A stretch of DNA of 64,000 bases from Davidsoniella eucalypti (lineage: Eukaryota; Ascomycota; Sordariomycetes; Microascales; Ceratocystidaceae). The stretch spans positions 1-64,000 of the forward strand of contig RMBW01000073.1 in the NCBI GenBank assembly GCA_004009845.1, in the 5' to 3' direction. Below the pieces are notes generated by a model. It was not told where the DNA came from and did no database searches. It saw only the letters and a list, made by a program, of their open reading frames with translations. A program made the position numbers and the translations under genes. Shown here piece after piece: positions 36,290-48,720 of the stretch; the stretch's first letter is position 1, and the number at the start of each line of letters is the position of its first letter.

Positions 36290-38457
36290 ATTGGGCAACT
36301 ACGCTTTTTAGTGGTGAAAATTAGGATGTAAGTCACCGCTTTTGGAAGGAAATCTTGCAGGTCAGACTAAAAAGAACAAAGAAAAGAAGAAAATAGAACA
36401 CAAAAATGGAGATCGAAGACTCGAAGACAATAAAACAAAGGAAACAAAGAAAGAAAAAAAAGATCGAGTCTTTAGCGACAGAATAAAAAGAAGTCAAGAA
36501 GTCTCAAGAAGTTCGGTCTTGCTTAGACTTCTTTCGAGCGAGGCATCTGGATAAAAACTCTCTGCCTAGAAATTCGCAGCAGCTACCACACCCTCTGGAG
36601 GTCCGGATTCTTGAAGAAAACTCCTGAAGAGGGTGTTGTCTGTTCGCCGTGCAGCACCGTATCTTGTTCGTCGGTGATAACAAATGATTCGATGCCCGGA
36701 GCTTGCTCGTTCGTGCAAGACTAATAAGTGCGTCGAAGAAGGCGGAAAAAGGAAAAGATGAGAAAGTTACTCCAAGGAGGGAATCGTAGTTGGTTTCGTA
36801 ATACTATTCGTAGAAGGAAAAAGAGGAAGAGGTGAAAAATAGAGTATAAACAGGCACAGCCTCTGTGGAATCGAAGAACGCGTATATCGTTGGCAAGAGA
36901 TGAGAGCTAAGTTGCCGAAGCTTTAGCAAACAAGTTGAAAAGGAAGGTCGAGAATAGAAGAAAAGAAACAAAAGAAAAGAAAAAAAAAAAAAGACTTTCC
37001 TATTGAACAAGCCCGTTGTTCGAGGCTGATTTCTTGGAATCAATCTCTCTTTGGACACAGAGGGAAAAAGAAGGGAAAAAAAAAAAAAAAGAGTAACAAG
37101 AATCAAGAAGAGAATAAAATTAAAAGAAGAAAGAAAAGATAGAAGAAGAATAAGAAGAAAAAAAGGTGAAACTTTGTCACAAGTATGCCAAAGCAACGGC
37201 TCTCCATTTTGTTAATATGTTTTCTCTTTCCTTCTCAAACAGCTCAATATCATGAACCAATAACTCAAGGCCCAGCGTTGCACTTGACACAACCTCAGAA
37301 AATGCCTGAGCTTTTTCTGAAGAATAGAAGAAAATAAAACATTATTATATATCTGTATATTGTCTCTATACATGTACTAACTATTCCTTTACCTATATCC
37401 CACCCTACATCCTCCCTTTGTATTATCGAACACACATCTCTCTCTCGGTTCCTTTCGGCCTTCTTTTTGTTCTGAATCTCTGTTTTCTCGCTTCTTTCTC
37501 TTCTGCTTTGCTCTTTTTTAGGAAGGCGTTTCATCTTGCCCGCAGCCGGCGTTTCTTGAGGTTCTTAGACTAGGTATGGTTCCTGTTTTGGGACATACTT
37601 TGAGCCAGGGTGTTCTTGAATTGGTTGAAGTGCTAAGTGAAGGATGGGAAATGTGGGGGGGGAAAGAGTAAAGAATAAGAGCAAGAGAAGAAAGTAGAGG
37701 TATTTACAGGCGATATATTGTATTCCTCTCTTTTAGTTTTCCATTTCCCTCTACAATGAGATGTAAAAGGAAGTGTTTGGGAAATTTATCTTGTAGCAAA
37801 GATGAAGTTTCTATTTGTTCTCAGTGCTACGTACTCGGTACTACAAGACATAAAATCTTTTTTTTCGGGGAATGGTTTACTAGCCAAGTTGTTGTAATCG
37901 TAAAACTAGTACAACTAGCTCGGCGTCAGATTGTTTCTGTTACTCGGCTGTCCGTCACCCTTCTCTTCCTCGTTGGTTCTATACTGCCGTGACCACATTG
38001 TCCTAACCATGGTACTTGATACTTATTGCCCTACTAGTTGTAGCACTAGCTAGTACTATTAGCGCCAAGTTGTATATGTACTAGCCGTTTGGTTCTCAGA
38101 CATGTAGAAAAATTATACGTACAAAGTAGCCCCTGCAGAAGAAGAAAGGGAAATCGAATGTAGTAGGAAGAAGAAGGGGGATTGTGTGTCACGATTTTCC
38201 AAAGGAACGACAGGAAAAATGCAAGAGTACCATTTCACAGCGCTATAATTGGGTGAATTGGGGAAATGAAGAAATGGAAACGAGTTATTATGAAGTTTAT
38301 GGCTTCTGATATAGACTTGAAGCGGCGTCTGTGAGAGGCTAGACTCGAGTTTGCACGTTAAATTAGTAGTTAAAGCAACAGAGCAGAACAACACAGAAAG
38401 AGATTGACTAGAGAAACAGAAAATAAGATACAAACAGTAGAACGAGTAAGTATTGCC
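36290..38457. other. Gene desert, left part
   Basis: 2.2 kb. The first 300 bp are A/G-rich leader of the surface-protein gene. The rest has long A-runs (near 36,980 and 37,080) and CT-rich tracts. No supportable gene. Confidence 0.5.
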
Positions 38458-38885
38458 CGGCGGACGGACTTTTTTTTTTTGATTCATTTTTATTAAGGTG
38501 GAAATGGAGCTCTTGATAGCTATGTAGCACCTCGGTATCCTAAGATACACAGCCCTGAACTAATACTAGTATACAATGTAAGGTGAATGACAGCCTACTT
38601 CTCAACAGTGACAGGCCACTGAGATACAGAACATTTGTTATGGTTTCGTTATATGCTATTCCTGCGCATTTCAACTTCTAATCCTTTCCGGGAAAAACCA
38701 CCTCATCGGGAACCTGCCTCAAAACCTCCGAGCATTTTGTAGCCCCTTGTACTATAAACCCTCTTAGAACAGTATGGTTACTACCTGGCATCTACCTTCT
38801 GCAGAACTTCGTGAGTGGAGGGGCTGCCAAACCCTCAGACACACTACCATAAGCATAGGGTAGACTTCAGTACGGCGGACGGACT
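38458..38885 (-). mobile_element. Retroelement family alpha, copy 1, with 13-bp target-site duplication
   Basis: The element body is 38,471-38,872, minus orientation, 402 bp. It begins (right side) TACTGAAGTCTACCC and ends (left side) in a ten-base poly(A), seen as T's on the plus strand. It is flanked by perfect 13-bp repeats CGGCGGACGGACT at 38,458-38,470 and 38,873-38,885. Its 3' half closely matches copies at 54.4-54.7 and 59.4-59.7 kb (shared motif CTTAGGATACCGAGGTGC). The poly(A) tail and duplications show target-primed reverse transcription. Short length and absence of an ORF fit either a truncated LINE 3' end or a SINE. Confidence 0.85.
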
Positions 38886-41800
38886 ACAATAGGAGATAAT
38901 CGTTTTTGGGCACTTCAAGAGTTTCTGTAACGACCCGAAGAAGGGGAAAGTCCGGCTTTCTCCTTACAGATCGTTTTCGGTCAAAGTCCCTTTTTTATGG
39001 TTCAATGAAGTGTCTTAACGGACCCAAATTTCTGTTTCTCACATAAACTATCTGCTGTATCAAATTCCTGATTTTCGACAGTATATTGCAAGCTAGGAAC
39101 ACAATCGAAAATGAAAGAAACTTTACAAGTAATGCCGTCGTATGTAACTGTACTAAGAAGTGGTCTAATGTTAACTAACAACCGATATACAAATATTCAT
39201 AGCTATACCTCATCCGCACAAAGCCACTCTCAGCACTAACAAAGTTCATGAAGCGCTGCAGAATCTCGGAGTAGTACGAACAACAAAACATCGTCATATC
39301 CTCTCATTTGGGTTAAAGCTGGATAATCAAACCACTTTTGTGTGTATCTTTGTTTGCTGCTCCTTTTTCTTTTCTGTTGGGGCGGCGTTTTGGCGGCGAA
39401 GATGTTCATCGTAGCTCATTACTAGCAAACAAGCCATGCCTATATAGAGGATATAGCAAACAGTGAAGAGATTGTGGTAGTTACATGTACAGCTATCCCG
39501 GCTATGTTTTCACCACAATTCTATATAAGAATATCTCGTAATGAGGTCGGAGGACTACGGCACGTTTGAACTCCATCTCTTTGTCTTCAAGGGCTGAAGT
39601 AGTAGACAAAGATTTTTATCTTTCACTTCGCTGCCATGAGATAAAAGACAGCATACTAGATCCCGAGACTCCACTTTCTTTTGTCGTGCAGCGTCGTCAT
39701 ACAGGCCATTGAAACGGTGTAAGTCACTCCATATTATGTAGCTACAACTACTGCTAATACCCTTCAACCAGATATTAAGGCCACCTCTACATGTAAGCTC
39801 ATACCATGTGTATATTGTTCTCTTGTCAGTTCCTTTGCCATCTTTTGTTGTATCCAAGAAGTCTTGATCAAACCATCACCTAATTTACTATACCGGCTGA
39901 TATACCAATACAGTGTGTGTAATACCAATGCACTATATGTGTATGTAAATTGATACCACCAACACAGTGCGCTATTGTCAATATCGCGTCTCGTCTCCTC
40001 AAGAACGTGTTTCGGAACCAACGCCCGTGGCCCGTGGCCTCATTAGTTGATTAGGTGCCAGCATTGAGCATATATTTCAGGTGCTAAGATAGCAAAAGCT
40101 ATGATATCCAGTGCTCTGTTCGCTGCAATTACTACACGCCGTAGTATCATCGGCACCTAATAATTTCACAATACAGAGAAGAGACAACAACAAAAGCTAC
40201 AATAAACTATGTTCGATACCACCATGAATTGTTAGTTCTATTGTTGTTTACATGTAGCCGTTTCTCTTTCTCTTGATACTACTTGGCGACTGAAACAATA
40301 AGATTTTATCTAGAAGTCATCATCTTCTCTAGGCCTTTTGACGAGAATACACACTTTGTAAAACAGTACAGCAACAAGGCACCTATCGTGAAGGTAATCC
40401 CATGACAGTATTGTCGATTCAACGTCTGATACCTCTTGTTGAGACTGACCCAGTTGGCCCGTGATAGGCAAGCAGCACGTCCATTTCTCGGCTGGTCTCG
40501 TCTCTTGGCACAGAGTTTGTTCACCACGTTTAGTCTCAATTATCTATCAGTGCCAACCCAGCTCCAGTCAGTCTGTCTTATTTTTTGTATGGTTACAAAA
40601 ACCACCTCCGTAGTCTCGATGGTCCACTGTAAAGCAGAGACAGAAGTCCGTGGCGTTTGTGTCTCTTTATACAGCAAATAGCTAAAATAGGTTGCGGCTA
40701 TCGGTATCATCTGTAGATCACAGCAGCAAACTTAAACGTAGCGAACAAAAGACGGCGCAGATTTTCTAACATCTCTTTCTGTCACTGTTTTGGGGCGGGA
40801 TGGGGGGAAGCTTGGTCTTAGTTTTGATGTGTACATATAGAGTGTCTCTCTCAATGGGGAGGTCATGAGAACTTCGGATGTGTCAAGTCGACAGAAGCGG
40901 GTGATCTCTCCAGTCAGTGGCCCCCTAAACCTCCTTAAATCAAGTGAACTCGTTGCACTCTTTTCAAGGCGGTCAATAGACGTAGGACAGTAAGACCCTA
41001 AGGATAGCAGCTAGATGACTGGTAAGACAAATGTGCCACCAATATCTTAGTCTTTAGATCTGGAAGGTTGGTCTGATAAGTCTGGTTAGATATCTTCTTG
41101 ATTTTCTCTCCATCGGAGCAATTATAGGCGCCAATATCTTTTGTTGCTATTTCCTATCTGTGTCAGTTTCTCAGCACTTATTCCGGCAATTCTCCGGGAT
41201 ATAGCCAAGAGAATGGCCAGTCTAGTTGGCCGCATGAACAACTCTAATTGCCGCCGTTGCACATCTTGATATAGTAAGATCACCCCCTCTTCTTAGGCCA
41301 TTTACGCGTAACCGCATAATATACATGATGTATCGCCATGCTGCCCATTTATACTTTTGCTTGTCTTGTTTTCTTCCATAACTTCTTCTAACAATCAATA
41401 TAGCAGATATAGCATAGATGCACGTTCTACAAAGAAGTCACTTCGAGACTGTAGTCACAAGGGGTCTTCCCTAATTGCAATACAGCATCGGTCTGATATT
41501 CATCTCATCGACCTGAGATGGGAGGGTAAGTACTTTCTGACTATCGGGGCGCTTTTAGCAACTGCCAGCTATATCTGGAACCAACTTTCCAGATGAGATG
41601 CATTATAGAAAGACGATGAAACTTAAGCGAGGCATCAGAAACTAGCAGACCCATGATAGGGTTTGTGTGCTTATAACCCTATGAATCGTCATTCTCATTT
41701 TTAGGCATTTGGATGTGACATGATGTGTCGTTCGTTGTTCAATTCCCGCCACCAGTTTTATCAAATCCATATAACCATTGCTTCTCAAGAAAGCTAATTA

Positions 41801-43385
41801 CAGCAGGATCAATTCCAATAATACACTGTCGACTTAGGAATGCTTCCTATGTTTTAGTGTGTTTAGAAAGGCTGATACGATTAGTTATAGTGTCCTGTGA
41901 TAGTGTATGTTGTCAGATGAGCAACATTCAAAGGGATAGGAGCCATGCTCATGCATATGCAACAGTACAAGATTTCCCACATCTCGGACTGTGTGTATAA
42001 TTGATACAGTTGGCTAAAGCTTTTGACAATATTATAGGATTACCTACTTATGTGTTCTTCAAAGGTTGCTAGAAGATCAACGCCTGCTAGAGTTAGATCG
42101 GATTCCTTTGATTGTTGATCATGATGATACGACGTGTACTAGGGTTAGGGTACACAGTGATGTGATGTCACAAAATCTCAATATTACGTTTGCTTCAAGC
42201 GTCCTAGAACGACAGGATATTGTCGTATAGTTCTCATATATCTTACCTTCACCGCAACTCCCATGCCTGTTATGTAAAAAACTAGCATATGTATAGCTTT
42301 TAGTGTAGGCTAAGGTTCTAGGTCGAGACAACGTACATGAGTATGTATGTACATCTCATGATTCGGCTGTTTAGCGAACCAGATTCTCCGAGATATAGTG
42401 ATATATATGCATGTATACATAATAGTGCCAGGCCCGTTCGCTTCCTCAAGCTGGAGGAAGGCTTTAAGTCTGATTTCTAAGTAAGGATGCTGGTGATCTT
42501 GAAAGGAAGAACAGGTTGTAATAGCATACGAATATACATAGATTTGTAGTGTAAAAGAAATGCTCAAGTTAAAAAGGCAGATGGCTGGTTGACTTGGTAT
42601 AACCTTGATATAATTAGCGTTGATGTAATAGGCCTACTAGTATACGAAGTGGGCAGGTGCGATGTTTTGATATCATGCTTCCTCGCATAATGGATTTGTA
42701 TTTAACACGCCGTGGAGTAATTGCTGTTTTTGCCCATTCTTTTGTGGCAAAACTTAATGTAGAGCAGGGAAAAAGAAAAATGCATGTAAATAAACACACT
42801 CTTATATGTATACTGCGCCGTGTCACAGCTGCTGGCTCTAAAACCTGCTGCAGCACTATAATTGTATAGTGATGCGGTGGTTTTAGAAGTAAAAACTAAG
42901 CCAGGGTCAGTACACTAACCTCGAGGAAGTTACCCTAGGCCATGTGAGGAAACATCATTTGGCGAAGAGACAGGAGGGCTTCTTTCGGTACAACTGCTAC
43001 TACTGGTAACACTATAACACTATTGGCAGTTTTTATGGGTGAGCTGGAGTAGGTGCTTCTTTCTGCTCCCTGGTCTCGTTCCTTCCTGGGCGGCAACAGA
43101 AAGAAAAGGCAAGAACATAAATAAAAAAGAGAAAGAAACTTGCGACTCTTCGATCGCAGCAATTTCCTTCTTTTTTTAATTGCATCGAGGCCTTAACTGC
43201 TCTTTCCCTTTTTTCTTCCTTGTTTGTTTCCTAGACTTGCTCTGATTTTGAGAGTGTCCGGAAAACTTCCCCCTCTACACGAACTGTGGAATATACCGGC
43301 TGGATCGCTGGATATCACGAACCGTCTCCTTTCTTCTTCCCCTCCATTGCTGTTTCAGAACAGATAGCGCAGATAGTATCTCAAG
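38886..43385. other. Gene desert, right part, and YVC1 leader
   Basis: 4.5 kb of mostly AT-rich DNA. Many small open frames are present, none with domains. The final 250 bp before 43,386 is CT-rich leader. I see no further repeat copy or RNA gene. Confidence 0.5.
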
Positions 43386-45925
43386 ATGCCTATCAAAGTC
43401 AAGATGCGCCGGCCTCGCGCCGAATCTCCGGCTCCGCTTCCACAGCCGAGCGCTCGCGGAACGCTGCCAGATATTGATGTTGACGACAGCTTCCACGCCG
43501 TCATCAAGATGCTGTCCAGGTAGATATCTCTATCTTTCATTGTATCATTTGGCTACAACTACTAACCCTCCATCTCTTTGGCTAGATACTTTACTCAGAC
43601 TATCAGCGTTCCGTCGACCTTTGAGCAACTGCGCACAACTGTGGCTGGCGATTGTGTTCAGGCCTTGGTCGAGCATCTCTCGCTTGCGTGCAACAACCGC
43701 TGCATTGTCAACGCTCTTCTGTAAGTCATGAACCGGAAGCTGCTTGAAGCGAGGGTCTCTCTTTCTGTCCTCTGTCCGTCATATGATGCAATACGAGCAG
43801 CTTTCCGTTTTTGTCCCTCCGCACTGGCTTTGTGTTTTGTTTTCTTTCTTCCCCCCTCATCTCGCCCAACCCCCTGTTCTCCATCCTAGCTGAAAAATGT
43901 CCCTGCACTAGTGTTGTATAGCGTACTAACAATAACGCTACAGCGCTCTCAAGTGGCACTATGATGCCGCAGACGAGGATCGTGGAATCAGTCTGTCCCG
44001 TGGCTATGCCTGCGAAATCGTTGCTTGGCGCTTCCTCGCGCGACTCTCGGTCAGAGAGGCCGTTTACTATTGTCTGCATGAGATCGACGAGGAAGACGAG
44101 CATGACCTCGAAGATACCCAGGACGACGATGGACTGGCTGGCACAACGCAGGTTGAGGACGGTAGCGAGCATCTCCGCATTGCCCGGCACCATGACGAAG
44201 AAGCTGCTACCGAGGGCTCGCCATTGCTTAGCCATAGCCAGAATTATGGCTCGGTCGCCTCGCGCCGTAGCGTCGCCTCTAGCAAGCGGAAGGCTACCGG
44301 TAGTAGCATTAAACGCTACCAGCTGGTCGGAGCCCTGTCGCGGTTGACTATGAGCTCCACACACATGGATGTTGACGCAGCCGATGCAGACAAGTTCGAT
44401 GATCCCACGGGTCCGTTCCGCGGACTTAACGCACTTGAGATCGCGGCAATCTCCAACTCCAAGCGCTTTCTGAGCCACAGCGTGGTGCAGAAGCTAATCA
44501 ATGGCATTTGGAATGGTGACATCGTCTTCTGGGATAGCCTGGACGTCAACGCCACGAAGAAGCCTCGCTTCTATAACTCTGCCCTGAGCGACCCATTCTC
44601 GCGGTTGCGTGTGCCCAAATATGCCAAAGCCTGGGAAGTCTTCTTCTTCCTGACTTTCCTGTGCCTATACTATGCCGTCATGATGGAGCGCGACCCTAGC
44701 CGTATCAGCGGTAAGGAAGCCTTGCTGTATGTGTGGATTGCGTCTTTCTTTTATGATGAGATAAGCGCTTGGATCGACGCTGGAAGCATCTTCTATACCT
44801 CCGATGTCTGGAACATGTTTGATATGGCTATGGTTTTTATTGCGCTAGTGTTTGTTGGCATCCGTAAGTGTGACCTCTCGCAAGATGATGATATAAAATA
44901 ATGACTGCTAACTAACCCTGAACTGTGTCATAGGGTCTGCTGGCTTGTACTATCAAGACGCTCGTATCATCGAGTTTGCGTTTGACATTCTAGCCATCGA
45001 GGCGCTGTTTATGGTACCACGTATCTGCTCTATCCTCAGTCTCAGCCCTTACTGGGGTTCGCTGATTCCGTGTATCCGTGAGATGGCCCGCGACTTCTGC
45101 AAATTCATGGTGCTCGTGGTCATCGTGTACATAGGCTTCCTGACAACCTTCTCACTGATTGCCCGCGAGATATACTCGTTGCCACACATGTCGATGATGC
45201 TTATGAAGATCTTCTTCGGTAACAGTGGTGTCGGCTTCGACGCCATGGACGATATCGATCCGGTCTTTGGACCACCGCTGATGATCCTATTCATAACGTT
45301 GAGTAACTTCTTACTAATGGGCTCGCTCACGGGTATGCTGTCTAACAGCTTCTCGCGTGTCATCACACACGCCAATGAGGAGTACTTGTACGTCTATAGT
45401 ATCTATGTGCTAGAGGCGTCCACTTCAAACCGGTTGACGCACTTCATGCCGCCGTTCAACTTGATCGCCCTCGTCATCTTCCGCCCTATGCGACTATTCC
45501 TCAAAAGTGATGCTCGCTTCCGCGCTGCCCGCATTGCCCTGCTGAAGGCTACGCACTGGCCCGTCGTCGGCCTAATTAAGGCCTATGAGGCTTTGTTTGG
45601 TGACGGTTCTAGCCACTCTTTCACTGGGTTCAAGGGCCCCTCCCCACTACGCGGAGGCCTATCTATTCAGAATAAGCCATCACTACGTGCCCTAGCCCGC
45701 CCGGACTCCTCGGCTGGTACGTCTGGCGCTGTAACGGCGGCCGAAAGCCAGTCGAATGACACCTCGGCTCAGATGGAGAAGATCTCTGAGGCGAGCACCA
45801 AGTCTATCGTGGCACTGGAGGCACAGGTTGGCGAACTCAATGCCAAGATTGACCAGCTAGTGTCGGTCGTGATGGCACTACAAGAGCAGCAGCTAGGTAC
45901 CTCGCTTTCTGATACGCGGGGTTAG
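43386..45925 (+). CDS. yvc1: Vacuolar TRP-type calcium channel Yvc1
   Basis: This channel releases Ca2+ from the vacuole under osmotic or oxidative stress. Four exons (43386-43519, 43586-43720, 43944-44863, 44934-45925) encode 726 residues. The N-terminal cytosolic domain holds CNNRCIVNALLALKWHYDAA and SLSRGYACEIVAWRFLA, then an acidic stretch (DEEDEHDLEDTQDDDG). Hydrophobic spans follow: VFFFLTFLCLYYAVMM, EALLYVWIASFFYDEI, MFDMAMVFIALVFVGI, FDILAIEALFMVPRIC and MVLVVIVYIGFLTTFSLIA. A pore loop comes next (MLMKIFFGNSGVGFDAM), then the last helix PLMILFITLSNFLLMGSL and the TRP-like helix with EEYLYVYSIYVLEAS. A C-terminal coiled coil (ALEAQVGELNAKIDQLVSVV) is present. All four junctions keep frame and restore conserved text. 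Length is close to budding-yeast Yvc1 (675 residues). Confidence 0.93.
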
Positions 45926-46426
45926 CAAGGCTGATAGTCTCTTGGAGCAAAAAAAATGCTTCCTCTTCTTGGGAGTCGTGATATATATGTCTATGTGTAT
46001 CTATCTAGTAAGTGAGCGGAGAGATGAGAATCGTTAGTTATCCGTGGTTTCAGCCTGGCAAGTTACATTGAGAAATATATGCAATATCTTGATACTATAT
46101 CTTTAGCGCCGTCAAATTCGTGAAAATGAAATTAGCTGAGTCATTTCCGTGTTGCAAATATTGTGTACGGAGGTGACAATCATATCCAATCTAAAGCATA
46201 GTTCGGAGTGAAAAGGACATATGAAGCAGTACTCACTGGTATCATCACATGAGGTTATAAGCATCTATGTAATTTAAATATCGTAATATATAAAGCTTTG
46301 GGTTAGCGAACGAAAATGTATTAATCATAAAAGTGTATGAGGTCATATAGAGTCTCATATTTTGTATAGTCATCAAGTAGAGAGGGAACTAATTCTGTAT
46401 GCCCATTGCGATATTCCATCTTAGCG
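45926..46426. other. Convergent 3' intergenic region
   Basis: 501 bp of AT-rich DNA between YVC1 and the S9 homologue. No other feature is seen. Confidence 0.5.
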
Positions 46427-48720
46427 TTAATCTACTTTGAGGTTCTGCTCCAAGAAAGCAAATATCTCCGCATGCCAGCGTTTTAAATTGTCGTCATTGC
46501 GTACAACGTGGTCGTGTTCGTGTGGAAACAGCACCGTCTGACATGATACCAACATGGCCTCCAACCTACGTCTTTTGATGTCTGTTGCCAAGAAAGCATC
46601 GTCGTCTGACGTGCCATGAAGTAGCAATGTAGGCGGTACATTCGACCACATATTGCTCGATCGTTTGTCACGAGCAGAAGTAGACGACATCCGGGATTCT
46701 ACCTCGAAAGGTCCGACGTTTAGAATGATGGCTTTGAACTGTTCGTGTTGTTAGATGGGTATTCTGGGCACATCTGTTATGGGTGACTGCTTACTTTAGT
46801 GATGAGGCTTGTGGACATTATGTATGTGATTAGAGAAGCACCGTGGCCTGATCCAAAGAGACCGATGCGACTAGGATTAAGATATGATAGGTTATGCATG
46901 TACTGGATCAAAGACTCGATGTCTTGCGTAACTGGGTACGACCATATGTATTTTGTTCCTGGAATGCTGTTAGTCAGAGCTGCAGATAACCCTAGGGGAC
47001 TATAGAGACTCACGTTCTGAGAAATCGACGCCATAGCCAGAGCTGCCGGCAATGTTGGGGCATATCACGATATAGCCCTGTTGGGCCCAAAGGGCAATAT
47101 TTGTCTGTATGACGATCAGTAGCTATTCCAAGCTTTTGTGCAAGAAGGATACTCCTGTTTACTCACATGAAACCCCCATTCATCTTTCCATGAAGAATTC
47201 TCTGCGTCATGTAGCATGATAACACTTGGATATTGCTTCAGTGGATCAAAGTCACTCGGCCGCACCATCAGACTATGCACCATAGTCTCTGTGTCGCCTA
47301 GAAACCAGAGGTCGCTGACCATTCCGCCGTCCAGCTGGTACTTCCAGCCGTCTTTAGACATGCTCGATGTCCACTCGGCCGTAGCTGGCTGGCCACTACC
47401 AAGTAGCGCTGATGGGACGCTGAGAAGCTCCCAGCGACTGCTATCTAGGATGCTCGAACTAGACACAAAGACATGATCCGGATCGTCTGATAGCGCATAT
47501 GCCGCGGCCACCGACCCCGTAGTCTGCGAGAGCCTCACGGGCTCCATGCCCTCGACGAGGTAGTTCACCCACAGCGACACCCGACCACCTTCATCAACTA
47601 GTGTGAGAAGCCGGTCGTTGCACCCGCCCCATTCATACCGACTCGGAGCAAGGAAGACGCCACTGGCGCCACACCCCGGCGCCACACCCGCACACGGTGC
47701 GCTCTCTTCCAACCGACCAAGCAAGGTAAAGACGCCACTGCGCCGTAGTTCTCCTAGATGGATGCTCGAGATACTCAGCGGCGCATCGTGAGCACGATGC
47801 ACGTACGCAAAAAGGCTAGCGTCGGGGGAGAAGCGGATATTCGAGCAACAGCCGCGCTCGGCGCCGAAACCTGCGACGGGACGTAGCCGCAACACGGTCT
47901 GGGGTGATACGGCAGTGGTAAAGTCGGTGATGGCGAGGAAGAAGGGCATGGAGAAGTGCTGCTCGTGGCGCCTAAAACTAGCGATGAAGATTATGCCGCG
48001 CGCGCTGATGTCGTACATGTCGCGGCTGATACCGGCCGGCTTCAGTGAGTTGAAGCGGATGTGGTGCTGGTTGGCCGGCGTGCTAAGTAGGTTGTGGGCT
48101 GGGCCTGACGCCTGCCATCGGCCTGCGGTCTTGTGCAGTTTGGCGTAGAATATGACTTGCCGGCACTATATATATATGCACTGTCAGTATAGCCATCTCA
48201 CGGGTTTCCGTAGAATAGAGTGACATATTCAACATACCTGGTCGGTGCCGATGTGTTTATTGGTGTGATGTAAGCAGCTCTGTTCTTTGGTATCGACAAA
48301 CCCCGTCACGGCCACAGCAAGTCCACCGTCTGGAAGCGGTGCCACCTTCAAACCATCGACGTCTCCGTCGAACACCATGGCCTCGTATTGGTACAGCAGG
48401 ATGCCGCGCCCAGATGCCACTATCAGCGTCGTCGTTGGCCCAAAGTACTCGTCCTCGTCTACATCACTGCGCTTCAGATACATGACGTCATTAGAGCCGT
48501 CTGGCGTCCATATGGCATCGTGGGCCGCCGCATCGTCTGTGATGGTCTCTGAAGTGTTGGTGGCCGTGTCTAGCACGTGGATCTGGCGGTTGGTAAGGTC
48601 GGCGTGTGGTGGGTGCGATAGTGTGCATAGAACGTAGGCGCCGTCATGGTTTGGCACGCCGACGCTTCGACGCGGGTCGTTGAGCAGGGCGTTGACGCTG
48701 AGCTCGTGCATGCGTACCAT
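46427..48720 (-). CDS. S9-family (prolyl oligopeptidase/dipeptidyl peptidase) homologue, probably lacking the catalytic Ser
   Basis: Five exons (48720-48238, 48165-47167, 47104-47014, 46958-46795, 46738-46427) encode 682 residues. The N-terminal two thirds look like an S9 beta-propeller (LLNDPRRSVGVPNHDGAY, DAIWTPDGSNDVMYL, SNIRFSPDASLFAYVHRAHD, ESAPCAGVAPGCG, YQLDGGMVSDLWFLGD). The C-terminal hydrolase fold shows QYPSVIMLHDAE, GYIVICPNIAGSSGYGVDFS, a nucleophile elbow RIGLFGSGHGAS, LLLHGTSDDDAF and FPHEHDHVV. In active S9 enzymes the elbow is G-x-S-x-G-G. Here the aligned Ser position (residue 562) is Gly, while the Asp (624) and His (654 or 656) regions remain. There is no signal peptide with this start; ATG 48,711 is an alternative. 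All four introns restore conserved text. Confidence 0.78.

Noticed and set aside
37080..37095. Poly(A) runs in the 36-38 kb desert as retroelement tails
   Set aside because: No alpha or beta homology and no flanking duplications beside the A-runs near 36,980 and 37,080.
43726..44478. 250-codon minus frame opposite YVC1
   Set aside because: Antisense of exon 3 of an unambiguous TRP channel gene.
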